Of a stretch of 17,003 bases of DNA, positions 6,998-14,427 are shown in pieces. The notes below the pieces were generated by a model. That model was given only the letters and a program-made list of their open reading frames with translations, searched no databases and was not told the origin of the DNA. The number at the start of each line of letters is the position of its first letter. Position 1 is the stretch's first letter. A program made the position numbers and the translations under genes. Origin of the DNA: an uncultured Clostridia bacterium (GTDB lineage: Bacteria > Bacillota > Clostridia > Lachnospirales > Lachnospiraceae); assembly GCA_947178045.1 (NCBI GenBank), contig CAMWWR010000003.1:1-17003 (forward strand), read 5' to 3'.

Positions 6998-8350
6998 ATG
7001 AAAATACCAAAAAGAATTGCTCAAATCGTAATCAACTCCCTGAAGGGCGGCGTTGTACCGCGCGTCGGTCTGCCGTACATTACGGTCGGCAGGGAGACGG
7101 AGATCAATGCGCTGCTGCACGATGTGGACATTATCACACAGGGTGGCGCTTCGTTTCGGTTTATCGTCGGAAAGTACGGCAGCGGAAAAAGCTTTCTGCT
7201 GCAAACCATCCGCAGCTATGTGATGGACCGCAATTTCGTCGTGGTGGACGCCGATCTTTCACCGGAACGCCGTCTGCAGGGCACAAAGGGGCAGGGGCTG
7301 GCTACCTACAAGGAGCTGATCCGCAACATGTCCACAAAGACCCGACCGGAGGGCGGGGCGCTTACGCTCATCCTTGACCGCTGGATCAGCAGCATTCAGA
7401 ATGCCGTCGCGGAGGGGGATGCGCCGGATGGGGCTTCCGCCGAAACGCCGGACTTTCTGCCGGGTACTCCGGAATTTGACCGCCGTGTGGAACAGAGGAT
7501 CCGCGAGGTTGCAAATTCCATGAGCGAGCTCGTTCACGGCTTTGATTTCGCCAGGCTTCTGACCATCTATTACCGTTCCTATATAAACGGGGACGACGAG
7601 AGCAAGGCAAAGGTCGTAAAATGGTTCCGCGGCGAGTATACGAACAAAACAGAGGCGAAAGCCGAGCTTGGCGTCAACATCGTAATCACGGACGACGACT
7701 GGTATGAATACATCAAGCTGTTTGCATATTTCCTCCGGCAGGCGGGCTACAGCGGCCTGCTCATCCTGATCGACGAGCTCGTGAATATATACAAAATTCC
7801 GAACAGCATCACGCGGCAGTACAATTACGAAAAAATACTCACCATGTACAACGATACGCTGCAGGGCAAGGCGCAGTATCTCGGCATCATCATGGGCGGG
7901 ACGCCGCAGTGCATCGAGGATACAAGGCGCGGCGTCTACAGCTACGAGGCGCTGCGGTCAAGACTTGCCGAGGGGCGTTTTGGCCGCGAGGGGACGAAGG
8001 ACATGCTCGCGCCGGTGATTAAGCTCACCCCGCTGACCTATGAGGAAATGCTCGTGCTGATCGAAAAACTGGCGGATATTCACGCCGTGCTGTTTGAATA
8101 TGAGCGGCGCTTCACCGAGGAGGAGCTGATCGGCTTTATCAAAATCGAATTCAGCCGGATCGGCGCGGATGCAAACATCACGCCGCGCGAGGTTATCCGC
8201 GATTTTATCGAGCTGCTCAACATCATCTGCCAGAACCCGCAGCTGAACATAACCGAGCTCCTGCAGTCGGAGGGCTTCGAGTACGCAAAAGCCGCGCCGG
8301 AGGGCAGCGCAGAGGCGACGGAGCAGGAGTTTGCCGAGTTTGAGCTCTAA
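6998..8350 (+). CDS. BrxD/DUF2791-type P-loop ATPase
   Basis: 450 aa from ATG 6998, preceded by TGGGGA at 6987-6992. Longer in-frame starts reach back to 6917 but cover the palindromic spacer and look non-coding. The protein is an AAA-like ATPase: GKYGSGKS (58-65, Walker A), LLILIDELV (254-262, Walker B with Asp and Glu), GIIMGGTP (296-303, sensor-1 region), RSRLAEGRF (320-328) and TPREVIRDFIELL (395-407, sensor-2-like helix). The opening segment (IVINSLKGGVVPRVGLPYITVGRE) is characteristic of the BrxD (DUF2791) family, found in some BREX phage-defence loci and in operons with TerB_N proteins. It probably binds the TerB protein and/or helicase and uses ATP to remodel or load DNA; this role is inferred from context. 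The helicase gene follows after 60 bp holding a small GCTGC/GCAGC hairpin. Confidence 0.88.
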   Translation: MKIPKRIAQIVINSLKGGVVPRVGLPYITVGRETEINALLHDVDIITQGGASFRFIVGKYGSGKSFLLQTIRSYVMDRNFVVVDADLSPERRLQGTKGQGLATYKELIRNMSTKTRPEGGALTLILDRWISSIQNAVAEGDAPDGASAETPDFLPGTPEFDRRVEQRIREVANSMSELVHGFDFARLLTIYYRSYINGDDESKAKVVKWFRGEYTNKTEAKAELGVNIVITDDDWYEYIKLFAYFLRQAGYSGLLILIDELVNIYKIPNSITRQYNYEKILTMYNDTLQGKAQYLGIIMGGTPQCIEDTRRGVYSYEALRSRLAEGRFGREGTKDMLAPVIKLTPLTYEEMLVLIEKLADIHAVLFEYERRFTEEELIGFIKIEFSRIGADANITPREVIRDFIELLNIICQNPQLNITELLQSEGFEYAKAAPEGSAEATEQEFAEFEL

Positions 8351-8410
8351 GATGACCGGAAAACAGCTTGCTGCCTGAGAGCAGCACAAAAAGGGAGGGA
8401 GGCTCAGCCA

Positions 8411-10843
8411 ATGGGCGTATTTGAGCGTTATGCTCCGTTTGTTCAGGATTTCATTTACCGGAACAACTGGGAAAATCTGAGAGCAATTCAGGTCGCCGCG
8501 GGCGACGCGATTTTCAACACGGAAGAAAACGTACTGCTGTCCGCCTCGACGGCGTCCGGCAAAACGGAGGCGGCATTTTTTCCGATTCTGACGCTGTTTT
8601 CGGAGGATATGCCGTGCTCCGTCGGCGCAATCTATATCGGGCCTCTCAAGGCTCTGATCAATGACCAGTTCATGCGGCTGAACGACCTTTGCCTCGAGGC
8701 GGAAATTCCGGTCTGGCACTGGCACGGAGATGTGTCGCAGTCGCACAAAAACAGGCTGCTGAAAAATCCGTCCGGCATTCTTCAGATTACACCGGAATCG
8801 CTGGAAGCGCTCCTGCTGCACAAGCACTCAGCGATTTCACAGCTGTTCGGCGACCTGCGGTTCGTCGTTATCGACGAGGTGCATTCGCTGATGCGCGGCG
8901 ACCGCGGCGGGCAGACCCTCTGCCTCATCGAACGGCTTTCCAGGCTGGCCGGCGTCAACCCGCGCAGAATCGGGCTGTCCGCGACGATCGGCGATCCGGA
9001 AAGCACAGGCAGATTTCTGGCGTCCGGCACGGGCAGGGGCACGGTAATCCCGAAAATCGAGATGAGGGGGACAAAATGGAGGCTGTCCATGGAGCATTTC
9101 TTTATCACCGGCCCGCAGGCGGAGGAAAAATCGGTTTCCTCAAAACCGCTCCAATCCTGCACCTCCGAGGCAGGCGAGGATGTCAATTCCGCACAAACCT
9201 CCGAACCGTTCCAATCCGCAACCTCCGAAACAGACAATGACTTTCGTCCGGCACAAGCCTTCGAACCGACCGGAAATCCCGAATCCTCCGCACAGTCTTC
9301 GGGCACACAGGAGGAATTTACCCGAACCTCCCTGCCGCTGGCGGAGGCTTCCGACACCGCGCCTCTCGGTGCAGATCCGGGCATGGGCTATATTTTCGAG
9401 CACACGCGGGGCAAAAAATGCCTTGTTTTCGTCAATTCCAGAGAAGAGTGCGAGGCCGTCACCACAACGCTGCGCCAATACTGCGAGCTCCGGAACGAGC
9501 CGGATCGTTTTCTGATCCACCACGGCAATCTATCCGCCTCCTACCGGGAGACCGCGGAGGATATTATGCGGGATGAGGAGCAGTACCAGACGACTGTGAC
9601 GACGGCGACGCTGGAGCTCGGCATCGACATCGGCCGGCTGGAGCGCGCGTTTCAGATCGACGCTCCCTTTACCGTCTCCTCCTTTCTGCAGAGAATGGGG
9701 CGTACGGGCAGGCGGGATTTGCCGCCCGAAATGTGGTTTGTCATGCGGGAGGAACAGCCCGAGGCGAGAGCGATGCTGCCCGCAACCATTCCCTGGCCGC
9801 TCCTGCAGGGCATCGCGCTTATTCAGCTGTATATGGAAGAGCGCTGGGTGGAGCCGCCGAAGCTCGACCGCCTGCCGTTCAGTCTGCTGTATCACCAGAC
9901 CATGAGCACGCTGGCCTCGTGCGGGGAAATGACGCCTGCTGCGCTCGCCTCCCGCGTGCTGGCCCTGAGCTATTTCCATCGAATTACACAGGATGATTAC
10001 CGGATTATGCTGAACCACCTGGTGAAAACAGGGCATATCGAACGCCTGCAAAACGGCGGGCTGATCGTCGGGCTCGCCGGGGAGCGAGTGACAAATTCCT
10101 TCCGGTTCTATGCGGTTTTTCAGGAAAACGAAGAATATACAGTGAGGACCCATTCCGAACAGCTCGGCACGATTGTCAAGCCACCGCCGGTGGGGGAAAA
10201 AATCGCGCTGGCCGGGCACGTCTGGATTGTGGAGGAGGTGGATCACAAGCGCCACCTCGTATACTGTGAGCCAGTAAAGGGCAAGGTTCCGGCCTATTTC
10301 GGACAATGTCCGGGCGATATCCACACGAAGATTCTCGAACGGATGCGCACGGTGCTTCAGGAGGAAAAAAACTATCCGTACCTGATGAAAAACGGCGCGG
10401 CGAGACTGTCCGAGGCAAGGCGCACAGCGGCAAATTCACACATGGCGGAAAATCCTCTCGTATGCCTGGGCGGGGAGATGTGGTGCCTGTTCCCATGGCT
10501 TGGCAGCTACGCTTTTCTCGCTCTGGAGCGCTTTATCAAAATCAAATGCGCGCCGCAGCTCGGGCTCAGCGGCCTCGATTCCTCCCGTCCATATTTTATT
10601 CAATTCAAAATGAAGGCCGGGAAAGAGGACTTTTTCCGTGTTCTCTTCGAACAGGAAAAACAGCCTCTTGATCCGATGGAACTGATCTACCCGAAGGAGG
10701 AGCCGCTGTTCGAAAAATACGATGAATTTGTGCCGATGGAGCTGATCCGCAAAGGTTTCGCCTACGGAATTCTGGACATTGACGGGATGAGGGCACGAAT
10801 CCGCAGCTGGGAAAGGGATGAGCAGGCGCAAAGAACGCATTAA
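8411..10843 (+). CDS. Lhr/BrxHI-like SF2 DEAD/DEAH-box helicase with repetitive insert
   Basis: 810 aa; the ATG is 8 bp after GGGAGGGAGG (8393-8402). All core helicase motifs are present: Q-motif region near Gln27, motif I STASGKT (46-52), motif II DEVH (155-158), motif III SAT (190-192), LVFVNSREE (338-346), TTATLELGIDIG (397-408) and motif VI QRMGRTGRR (427-435). The roughly 370-residue C-terminal part fits the winged-helix and extra domains of Lhr-type helicases, and the arrangement matches BrxHI of BREX loci. Lhr-family enzymes move 3'-5' on single-stranded DNA. Between the two RecA domains lies a low-complexity insert (about 236-322) that includes two 20-codon repeats, unusual for this family. 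It is the third and last gene of the TerB operon; 10844-10904 holds no convincing terminator. Confidence 0.9.
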   Translation: MGVFERYAPFVQDFIYRNNWENLRAIQVAAGDAIFNTEENVLLSASTASGKTEAAFFPILTLFSEDMPCSVGAIYIGPLKALINDQFMRLNDLCLEAEIPVWHWHGDVSQSHKNRLLKNPSGILQITPESLEALLLHKHSAISQLFGDLRFVVIDEVHSLMRGDRGGQTLCLIERLSRLAGVNPRRIGLSATIGDPESTGRFLASGTGRGTVIPKIEMRGTKWRLSMEHFFITGPQAEEKSVSSKPLQSCTSEAGEDVNSAQTSEPFQSATSETDNDFRPAQAFEPTGNPESSAQSSGTQEEFTRTSLPLAEASDTAPLGADPGMGYIFEHTRGKKCLVFVNSREECEAVTTTLRQYCELRNEPDRFLIHHGNLSASYRETAEDIMRDEEQYQTTVTTATLELGIDIGRLERAFQIDAPFTVSSFLQRMGRTGRRDLPPEMWFVMREEQPEARAMLPATIPWPLLQGIALIQLYMEERWVEPPKLDRLPFSLLYHQTMSTLASCGEMTPAALASRVLALSYFHRITQDDYRIMLNHLVKTGHIERLQNGGLIVGLAGERVTNSFRFYAVFQENEEYTVRTHSEQLGTIVKPPPVGEKIALAGHVWIVEEVDHKRHLVYCEPVKGKVPAYFGQCPGDIHTKILERMRTVLQEEKNYPYLMKNGAARLSEARRTAANSHMAENPLVCLGGEMWCLFPWLGSYAFLALERFIKIKCAPQLGLSGLDSSRPYFIQFKMKAGKEDFFRVLFEQEKQPLDPMELIYPKEEPLFEKYDEFVPMELIRKGFAYGILDIDGMRARIRSWERDEQAQRTH
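9146..9265 (+). repeat. Two 60-bp degenerate tandem repeats inside the helicase gene
   Basis: Unit 1 is 9146-9205 and unit 2 is 9206-9265, exactly 20 codons each. They share the pattern P-[LF]-QS-x-TSE at the start and AQ-x-[SF]-E at the end. A partial third unit (AFEPTG...SSAQ) follows. The repeats are in frame and sit in the linker between the RecA-like domains. Copy number could change without breaking the gene. Confidence 0.75.
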
Positions 10844-10904
10844 AGCACTCTGTGAAAGCAAAAGGATATGCTGCTTCACGCTGCCTCCGCCTTCCGGCCG
10901 CTTC

Positions 10905-10933
10905 TTGACGAACCGTCGGAAAACTGCTATCAT
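10905..10933 (+). promoter_or_regulatory. Promoter for the CMP-kinase-like gene
   Basis: TTGACG at 10905-10910, a 17-bp spacer, and TATCAT at 10928-10933 preceded by TGC (extended -10). Transcription would start near 10940, giving a leader of about 100 nt. The leader holds a GGGCT/AGCCC hairpin (10947-10960), a second possible stem CGGAA (10971-10975)/TTCCG (11003-11007), and two near copies of GGGCATRAAAAGGG (10936-10949, 10990-11002, the second one A shorter). It matches no riboswitch I know. Confidence 0.7.
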
Positions 10934-11042
10934 AAGGGCATGAAAAGGGCTAAAAAGCCCGCCCGCTGTCCGGAAGGCATAAATCCCGAGGGCATAAAAG
11001 GGTTCCGAAAATAAGCGGGGCAGCGGAATGGGAGGAAACGGT

Positions 11043-11807
11043 ATGCACATTACATTAACAGGAAATCTCGGAAGCGGCAAATCAACAATATGCAGAATAC
11101 TTGAGAAAGAATACGGCAAAGAAATTTACTCGACCGGCAAGGTACAGCGCTCGATCGCGGAAGAAATGGGCATCAGCGTATTGGAAATGAATCAGCTCAT
11201 GTGTTCGGATCATAAATACGATCATCTGATCGACGATACCACCGCGAAAATCTCACGGGAAAATCCGGACAAGCCGAGCGTTTTTGACTCCCGGCTTGCA
11301 TGGAATTTCGTAGAAAGCTCCTTCAGGGTATTTTTATCCGTCAGTCTGAACACAGCAGCAGAACGCGTTTACAATGACAACCGCGGCGAGGTGGAAAAGT
11401 ATACCTCTGTCGAGGACGCGAAGGCACAGCTCAAGCTGCGCGCCGAGACCGAAAACATCCGGTACAAGGATATTTATGGACTGGACTATTTCAATTTCGA
11501 TAATTACAATCTGATCCTCGACAGCACCTGGTGTCCGCCGGAATGCCTTGCTTCGCTGCTGATCCGCGAGGCGGAGGAATACGAGCGGAAACTCTCGGCC
11601 GGAAAAACCCCTGCAACGAAGATCCTCATCTCTCCGAAGCGCCTCGGCCTGGAGGCCGGAACGCCTGATTTTACTCAGAAAACACTCTACCCGGATGGCA
11701 TCGTATCGCTTGTCCGTACGGAAGAGGATTTTGCGATCCGGGATGGCCGGGAAATTGCCGAAGCGGCAGTTAGAGCGGGAATGCCGTTCGTACAGGCAAG
11801 ACTTTAA
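11043..11807 (+). CDS. Cytidylate kinase-like P-loop protein with ParB-like C-terminal extension
   Basis: 254 aa. The ATG at 11043 follows GGAGGA at 11031-11036; an ATG at 11028 would start before that site. Residues 1-180 look like a type-2 (archaeal-style) CMP kinase: P-loop GNLGSGKST (7-15), IYSTGKVQRSIAEEMG (28-43), a DSRLAWNFV segment (82-90) and the lid-like RAETENIRYKDIYGLDY (133-149) ahead of YNLILDST. Such enzymes transfer phosphate from ATP to CMP or dCMP, but the true substrate here is uncertain. Residues 190-254 are an extension with KILISPKRL and DFAIRDGREIAEAAVRAG, reminiscent of a short ParB/sulfiredoxin-type fold (xxDGxRxxxAAxxxG). That reading is an inference. It has its own promoter after the TerB operon and ends at a strong terminator. 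Confidence 0.82.
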   Translation: MHITLTGNLGSGKSTICRILEKEYGKEIYSTGKVQRSIAEEMGISVLEMNQLMCSDHKYDHLIDDTTAKISRENPDKPSVFDSRLAWNFVESSFRVFLSVSLNTAAERVYNDNRGEVEKYTSVEDAKAQLKLRAETENIRYKDIYGLDYFNFDNYNLILDSTWCPPECLASLLIREAEEYERKLSAGKTPATKILISPKRLGLEAGTPDFTQKTLYPDGIVSLVRTEEDFAIRDGREIAEAAVRAGMPFVQARL

Positions 11808-11864
11808 GGGCTTCGGCGGAGAAGGGATGCGTCTTTGAATAATGCCTGATCTTTCAATAACGGA

Positions 11865-11916
11865 GCTGTCGCACGAAGATCCAATGCTTCGTGCGACAGC
11901 CCATTTCATCTTTTTT
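11865..11916. terminator. Bidirectional terminator between convergent genes
   Basis: GCTGTCGCACGAAG (11865-11878) pairs perfectly over 14 bp with CTTCGTGCGACAGC (11887-11900) around an 8-nt loop. On the + strand a T-rich run reaching TTTTTT (11911-11916) follows, so it ends the kinase transcript. The same hairpin would serve the minus-strand operon, whose last gene stops at 11906, although its U-tract on that side is poor. Confidence 0.85.
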
Positions 11917-12262
11917 GTGTATCCCGCCCCAGTTCTCTCTCGATCGACTCCAATATGCCGCAGTCAACAATTCCCTCATAATCCATCGCTTCAATAATCT
12001 TAAACTGTGCCTGCTCCATACCGGCGTCTTTGCCGTAGGCAGCTTCATAGCAGCAGAGAAATTTCGTATACCAATAGTATCTGCCATACAGAATTTCTCT
12101 TATCGAGTACTGACCCGCTGCAGCTATGGCCTGCTCATTTTCCTCCAGCAGTATCGCATTGTTAAACGCCTCATTCAGCTCAGCATTCTGGTATACCAGA
12201 GTCGGAGTCCTATTGAGCAGAGTAAAAAGCTCCGCCATAAGCTCAGGACTTTTCAGCGGCAT
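11906..12262 (-). CDS. Small hypothetical protein (118 aa) downstream of GH127
   Basis: 118 aa, starting at ATG 12262, with GGAAGGA inside the end of the GH127 gene as ribosome binding site; only 6 bp separate the two genes, so they are co-transcribed and probably coupled. The sequence is soluble and helical in appearance. Residues 4-50 hold short acidic helices (SPELMAELFTLLNR, NAILLEENEQAIAAAG). A Tyr/Cys-rich segment follows (YGRYYWYTKFLCCYEAAYG), then an acidic tail ending RDTQKR. No signal peptide, membrane helix or known motif is visible and I do not recognise the family. Its position suggests a role linked to the sugar hydrolase, but nothing in the sequence shows it. Its stop codon lies just before the terminator hairpin. 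Confidence 0.72.
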   Translation of the reverse strand: MPLKSPELMAELFTLLNRTPTLVYQNAELNEAFNNAILLEENEQAIAAAGQYSIREILYGRYYWYTKFLCCYEAAYGKDAGMEQAQFKIIEAMDYEGIVDCGILESIERELGRDTQKR

Positions 12263-12268
12263 ATTGAA

Positions 12269-14299
12269 TCATCCTTCCCTCACCCACACCGTCATCTCGC
12301 CCTCGCCGCGATTGTTCCACATATAATACGGCAGGAAGGTCAGCGTGCAGGCTTCCGTCTCCGGCGCACGGTATTCATGGTACAGCGAGGTATCCGAAAC
12401 CTCCTGCGGTTTTCTCCTGCTGCCAGCCGCTTTGATTGCCGGCGCGCCGAGGATCGCGTCCGGACAAACCCGGAAGTCCGGCTCTGCGCAATTCAGGGAA
12501 AGCAGATGCAGATCTGCGCCATTGTCGGCCTCCTCAAGACAATAGATCATCGGGCCGCAGGCCACTGCCACCTTTCCCGCATCCTCGCGAACTGCCGGAT
12601 TTGCCGCAATGATGCGCGGACGCATCGGAAAATCGAGCGAGATCACGGTTTCTCCCGACCAGGTGCTGGTAAGGTACAGATAGCCGTCGCGCGTCTCCGC
12701 CGAGGATGCCCCTTCTGCTCCTTTTATGGAGTAGTCCTCCGCCCAGTCCGGCAGGCGCAGAGCAAGCGTCATCCCGGTCGGCTCCGGCGCGGAGATCCGC
12801 ACGGAAGCCTTCCCCGCATAAGGGAATTCCGAGGTGATGCTGATGGTAACGGTATTGTCCCCGACCTTTTTTGTCAGCTCACTGCCCACATACAGGTGAA
12901 CAAAAAGCGTATCCTCATTTTCCGTAAACGCATAAGAGGCAACAGAACTCAGCAGTCTCGCAATATTCGGCGGACAGCATGCACAGCCGAACCATTTCTG
13001 GCGAATCGGCTTGACATGGAATTTCCGTTCATCCTCGTGGCATGCCTTCGGCAGCACCTCCAGCGGATTGACATAGAAAAAGCTTTTTCCGTCGAGCGCC
13101 ATGCCGCTCAGGACGCCGTTGAACAGCGCGCGCTCCATAACGTTCGCATAGCGTGCATCCGCTTTGATCTGAAGCATCCGGCGGGCAAAAAATACAAGGC
13201 CGATGGAAGCGCAGGTCTCCGCGTAGGCGGTATCGTTCGGCAGATCATAGTTGAATGTAAAGGCCTCGCCGAGGTGAGTCGAACCGATGCCACCGGTAAT
13301 GTACATTTTCTGTGTCGTAATATTGTTCCAGAGCGTTTCACATGCGCCAAGCAGCGATTCGTCCTGCGTCAGGCGCGCGATATCGGCCATGCCGGAATAC
13401 AAATAGACGGCGCGGACGGCATGCCCGGTCGCTTCCTTCTGCTCACGCACCGGCAAATGCGCCTGATGGTAAAAATGCCGGAGCGGCGGGTTCTCCCCCT
13501 TCGCCTCAAACGGATGGTCGACTTCCGTATCAAAATAGTATGGCTGCTTCCCGCGCTCATCAATGAAAAAGCGGCTCAGGGCGAGATACCGGTCGTTCCC
13601 GGTCGCGTGGTACAGCCGCACAAGCGCCATCTCGGCAATCTCATGGCCAGGATAGCCCTTGCATTTCCCCTCCTCCGGCCCAAAGAAAGAATCGATATAA
13701 TCCGCATAACGGCAGGCCGCCTTCAGAAGCTTATCCTTTCCGGTCGCCTCATAATACGCGACCGCACCCTCGGTCAGATGCCCAAAGCAGTACAGCTCAT
13801 GGTTGTCGCGCAGATTGGAAAAGATCTTGCTCTGGTCGTTGATAATATAAAAGGTATCGAGATAGCCGTTCTCCAGCTGCGCAGCGCAGACAACGTCGAT
13901 GGCGTCGTCCGCAAGCTTCTCCAGCTCCGGATCCGGATGCTGCGTCAGCGAGTAGGCAACCGCCTCCACCCATTTTGTAAAATCCGTATCCTGGAACAAA
14001 AAGCCGTAAAAGCGCTCCTCCCGGTTGTTGATATCCTCCGGAACGAGGTTGAAGATCCCCGTCGTCCACACCGGCTGCTGCCAAGAAGGATCCTGCCTCC
14101 TGCGCGCATTCAGCTCGCCAGCCAGCCGGTAGTTTTTCATGCAGAAGCTCGGCGCGGCGCCCGGCACATTGTCGTTCAGGGCATTCCACTGATACGGAAT
14201 GACCTCGGTGCGCACAAGCTCCATCTCCTTTTTCCAGAAATCGTCCGTTATCCGGATATCGCGCAGGGAAAGCGGATTGCTGAAATTTTTGCTGTCCAT
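12269..14299 (-). CDS. GH127 beta-L-arabinofuranosidase (DUF1680 family)
   Basis: 676 aa, full length for the family. ATG 14299 is preceded by AGAAAGGAG, with a rather long spacer of about 12 nt. The catalytic layout known from Bifidobacterium HypBA1 is present: Glu345 (THLGEAF, acid/base), Glu361 and Cys363 (TAYAETCAS), and Cys441-Cys442 in CACCPPN, which hold the zinc and supply the cysteine nucleophile. The spacing of 16 residues between the two Glu matches HypBA1. The N-terminal part is the helical (alpha/alpha)6 barrel and the C-terminal 200 residues are beta-rich. There is no signal peptide, so it acts in the cytoplasm on imported arabinose-containing oligosaccharides from plant glycans. 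No sugar transporter lies alongside. It is the first gene of a two-gene operon from the promoter at 14348-14376. Confidence 0.93.
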   Translation of the reverse strand: MDSKNFSNPLSLRDIRITDDFWKKEMELVRTEVIPYQWNALNDNVPGAAPSFCMKNYRLAGELNARRRQDPSWQQPVWTTGIFNLVPEDINNREERFYGFLFQDTDFTKWVEAVAYSLTQHPDPELEKLADDAIDVVCAAQLENGYLDTFYIINDQSKIFSNLRDNHELYCFGHLTEGAVAYYEATGKDKLLKAACRYADYIDSFFGPEEGKCKGYPGHEIAEMALVRLYHATGNDRYLALSRFFIDERGKQPYYFDTEVDHPFEAKGENPPLRHFYHQAHLPVREQKEATGHAVRAVYLYSGMADIARLTQDESLLGACETLWNNITTQKMYITGGIGSTHLGEAFTFNYDLPNDTAYAETCASIGLVFFARRMLQIKADARYANVMERALFNGVLSGMALDGKSFFYVNPLEVLPKACHEDERKFHVKPIRQKWFGCACCPPNIARLLSSVASYAFTENEDTLFVHLYVGSELTKKVGDNTVTISITSEFPYAGKASVRISAPEPTGMTLALRLPDWAEDYSIKGAEGASSAETRDGYLYLTSTWSGETVISLDFPMRPRIIAANPAVREDAGKVAVACGPMIYCLEEADNGADLHLLSLNCAEPDFRVCPDAILGAPAIKAAGSRRKPQEVSDTSLYHEYRAPETEACTLTFLPYYMWNNRGEGEMTVWVREG

Positions 14300-14340
14300 T
14301 GCTATTGTAAACTCCTTTCTGGTATCAATTCGTTATATTT

Positions 14341-14376
14341 GTCTTCCATTATAGAAGACTTCCATAGAAAATACAA
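14341..14376 (-). promoter_or_regulatory. Promoter of the GH127 operon with possible operator
   Basis: On the minus strand TTGTAT (14371-14376), a 17-bp spacer and a perfect TATAAT (14348-14353). An inverted repeat GTCTTC (14341-14346)/GAAGAC (14354-14359) brackets the -10 box exactly, a place where a repressor could block polymerase. The operator idea is inference from the symmetry. Confidence 0.65.
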
Positions 14377-14400
14377 TCCCGGCATCGGAAGATAAGGTGT

Positions 14401-14424
14401 AAAAAGGTTTGATAAGTGCAAACC
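14401..14424 (-). terminator. Terminator of the ABC-F gene
   Basis: On the minus strand GGTTTG, a 7-nt loop, CAAACC and then TTTTT, directly after the ABC-F stop codon. The stem is only 6 bp and A/T-rich, so termination may be partial, with some read-through into the GH127 operon. Confidence 0.5.
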
Positions 14425-14427
14425 GCA

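Noticed and set aside
5122..10843. Complete BREX system
   Set aside because: Only a BrxD-like ATPase and a BrxHI-like helicase are present; PglZ, a PglX-type methylase and BrxC/PglY are missing on both sides within the window.
10852..10879. GTGAAAGCA/TGCTTCAC hairpin after the helicase as a terminator
   Set aside because: The stem has a bulge and is followed by GC-rich sequence without a T-run, so it is not supported as a terminator.
11891..14395. 834-codon open frame on the + strand opposite GH127
   Set aside because: It is the antisense shadow of the GH127 gene, whose catalytic motifs are intact on the minus strand; the + frame is Arg/His/Pro-rich with no domain.
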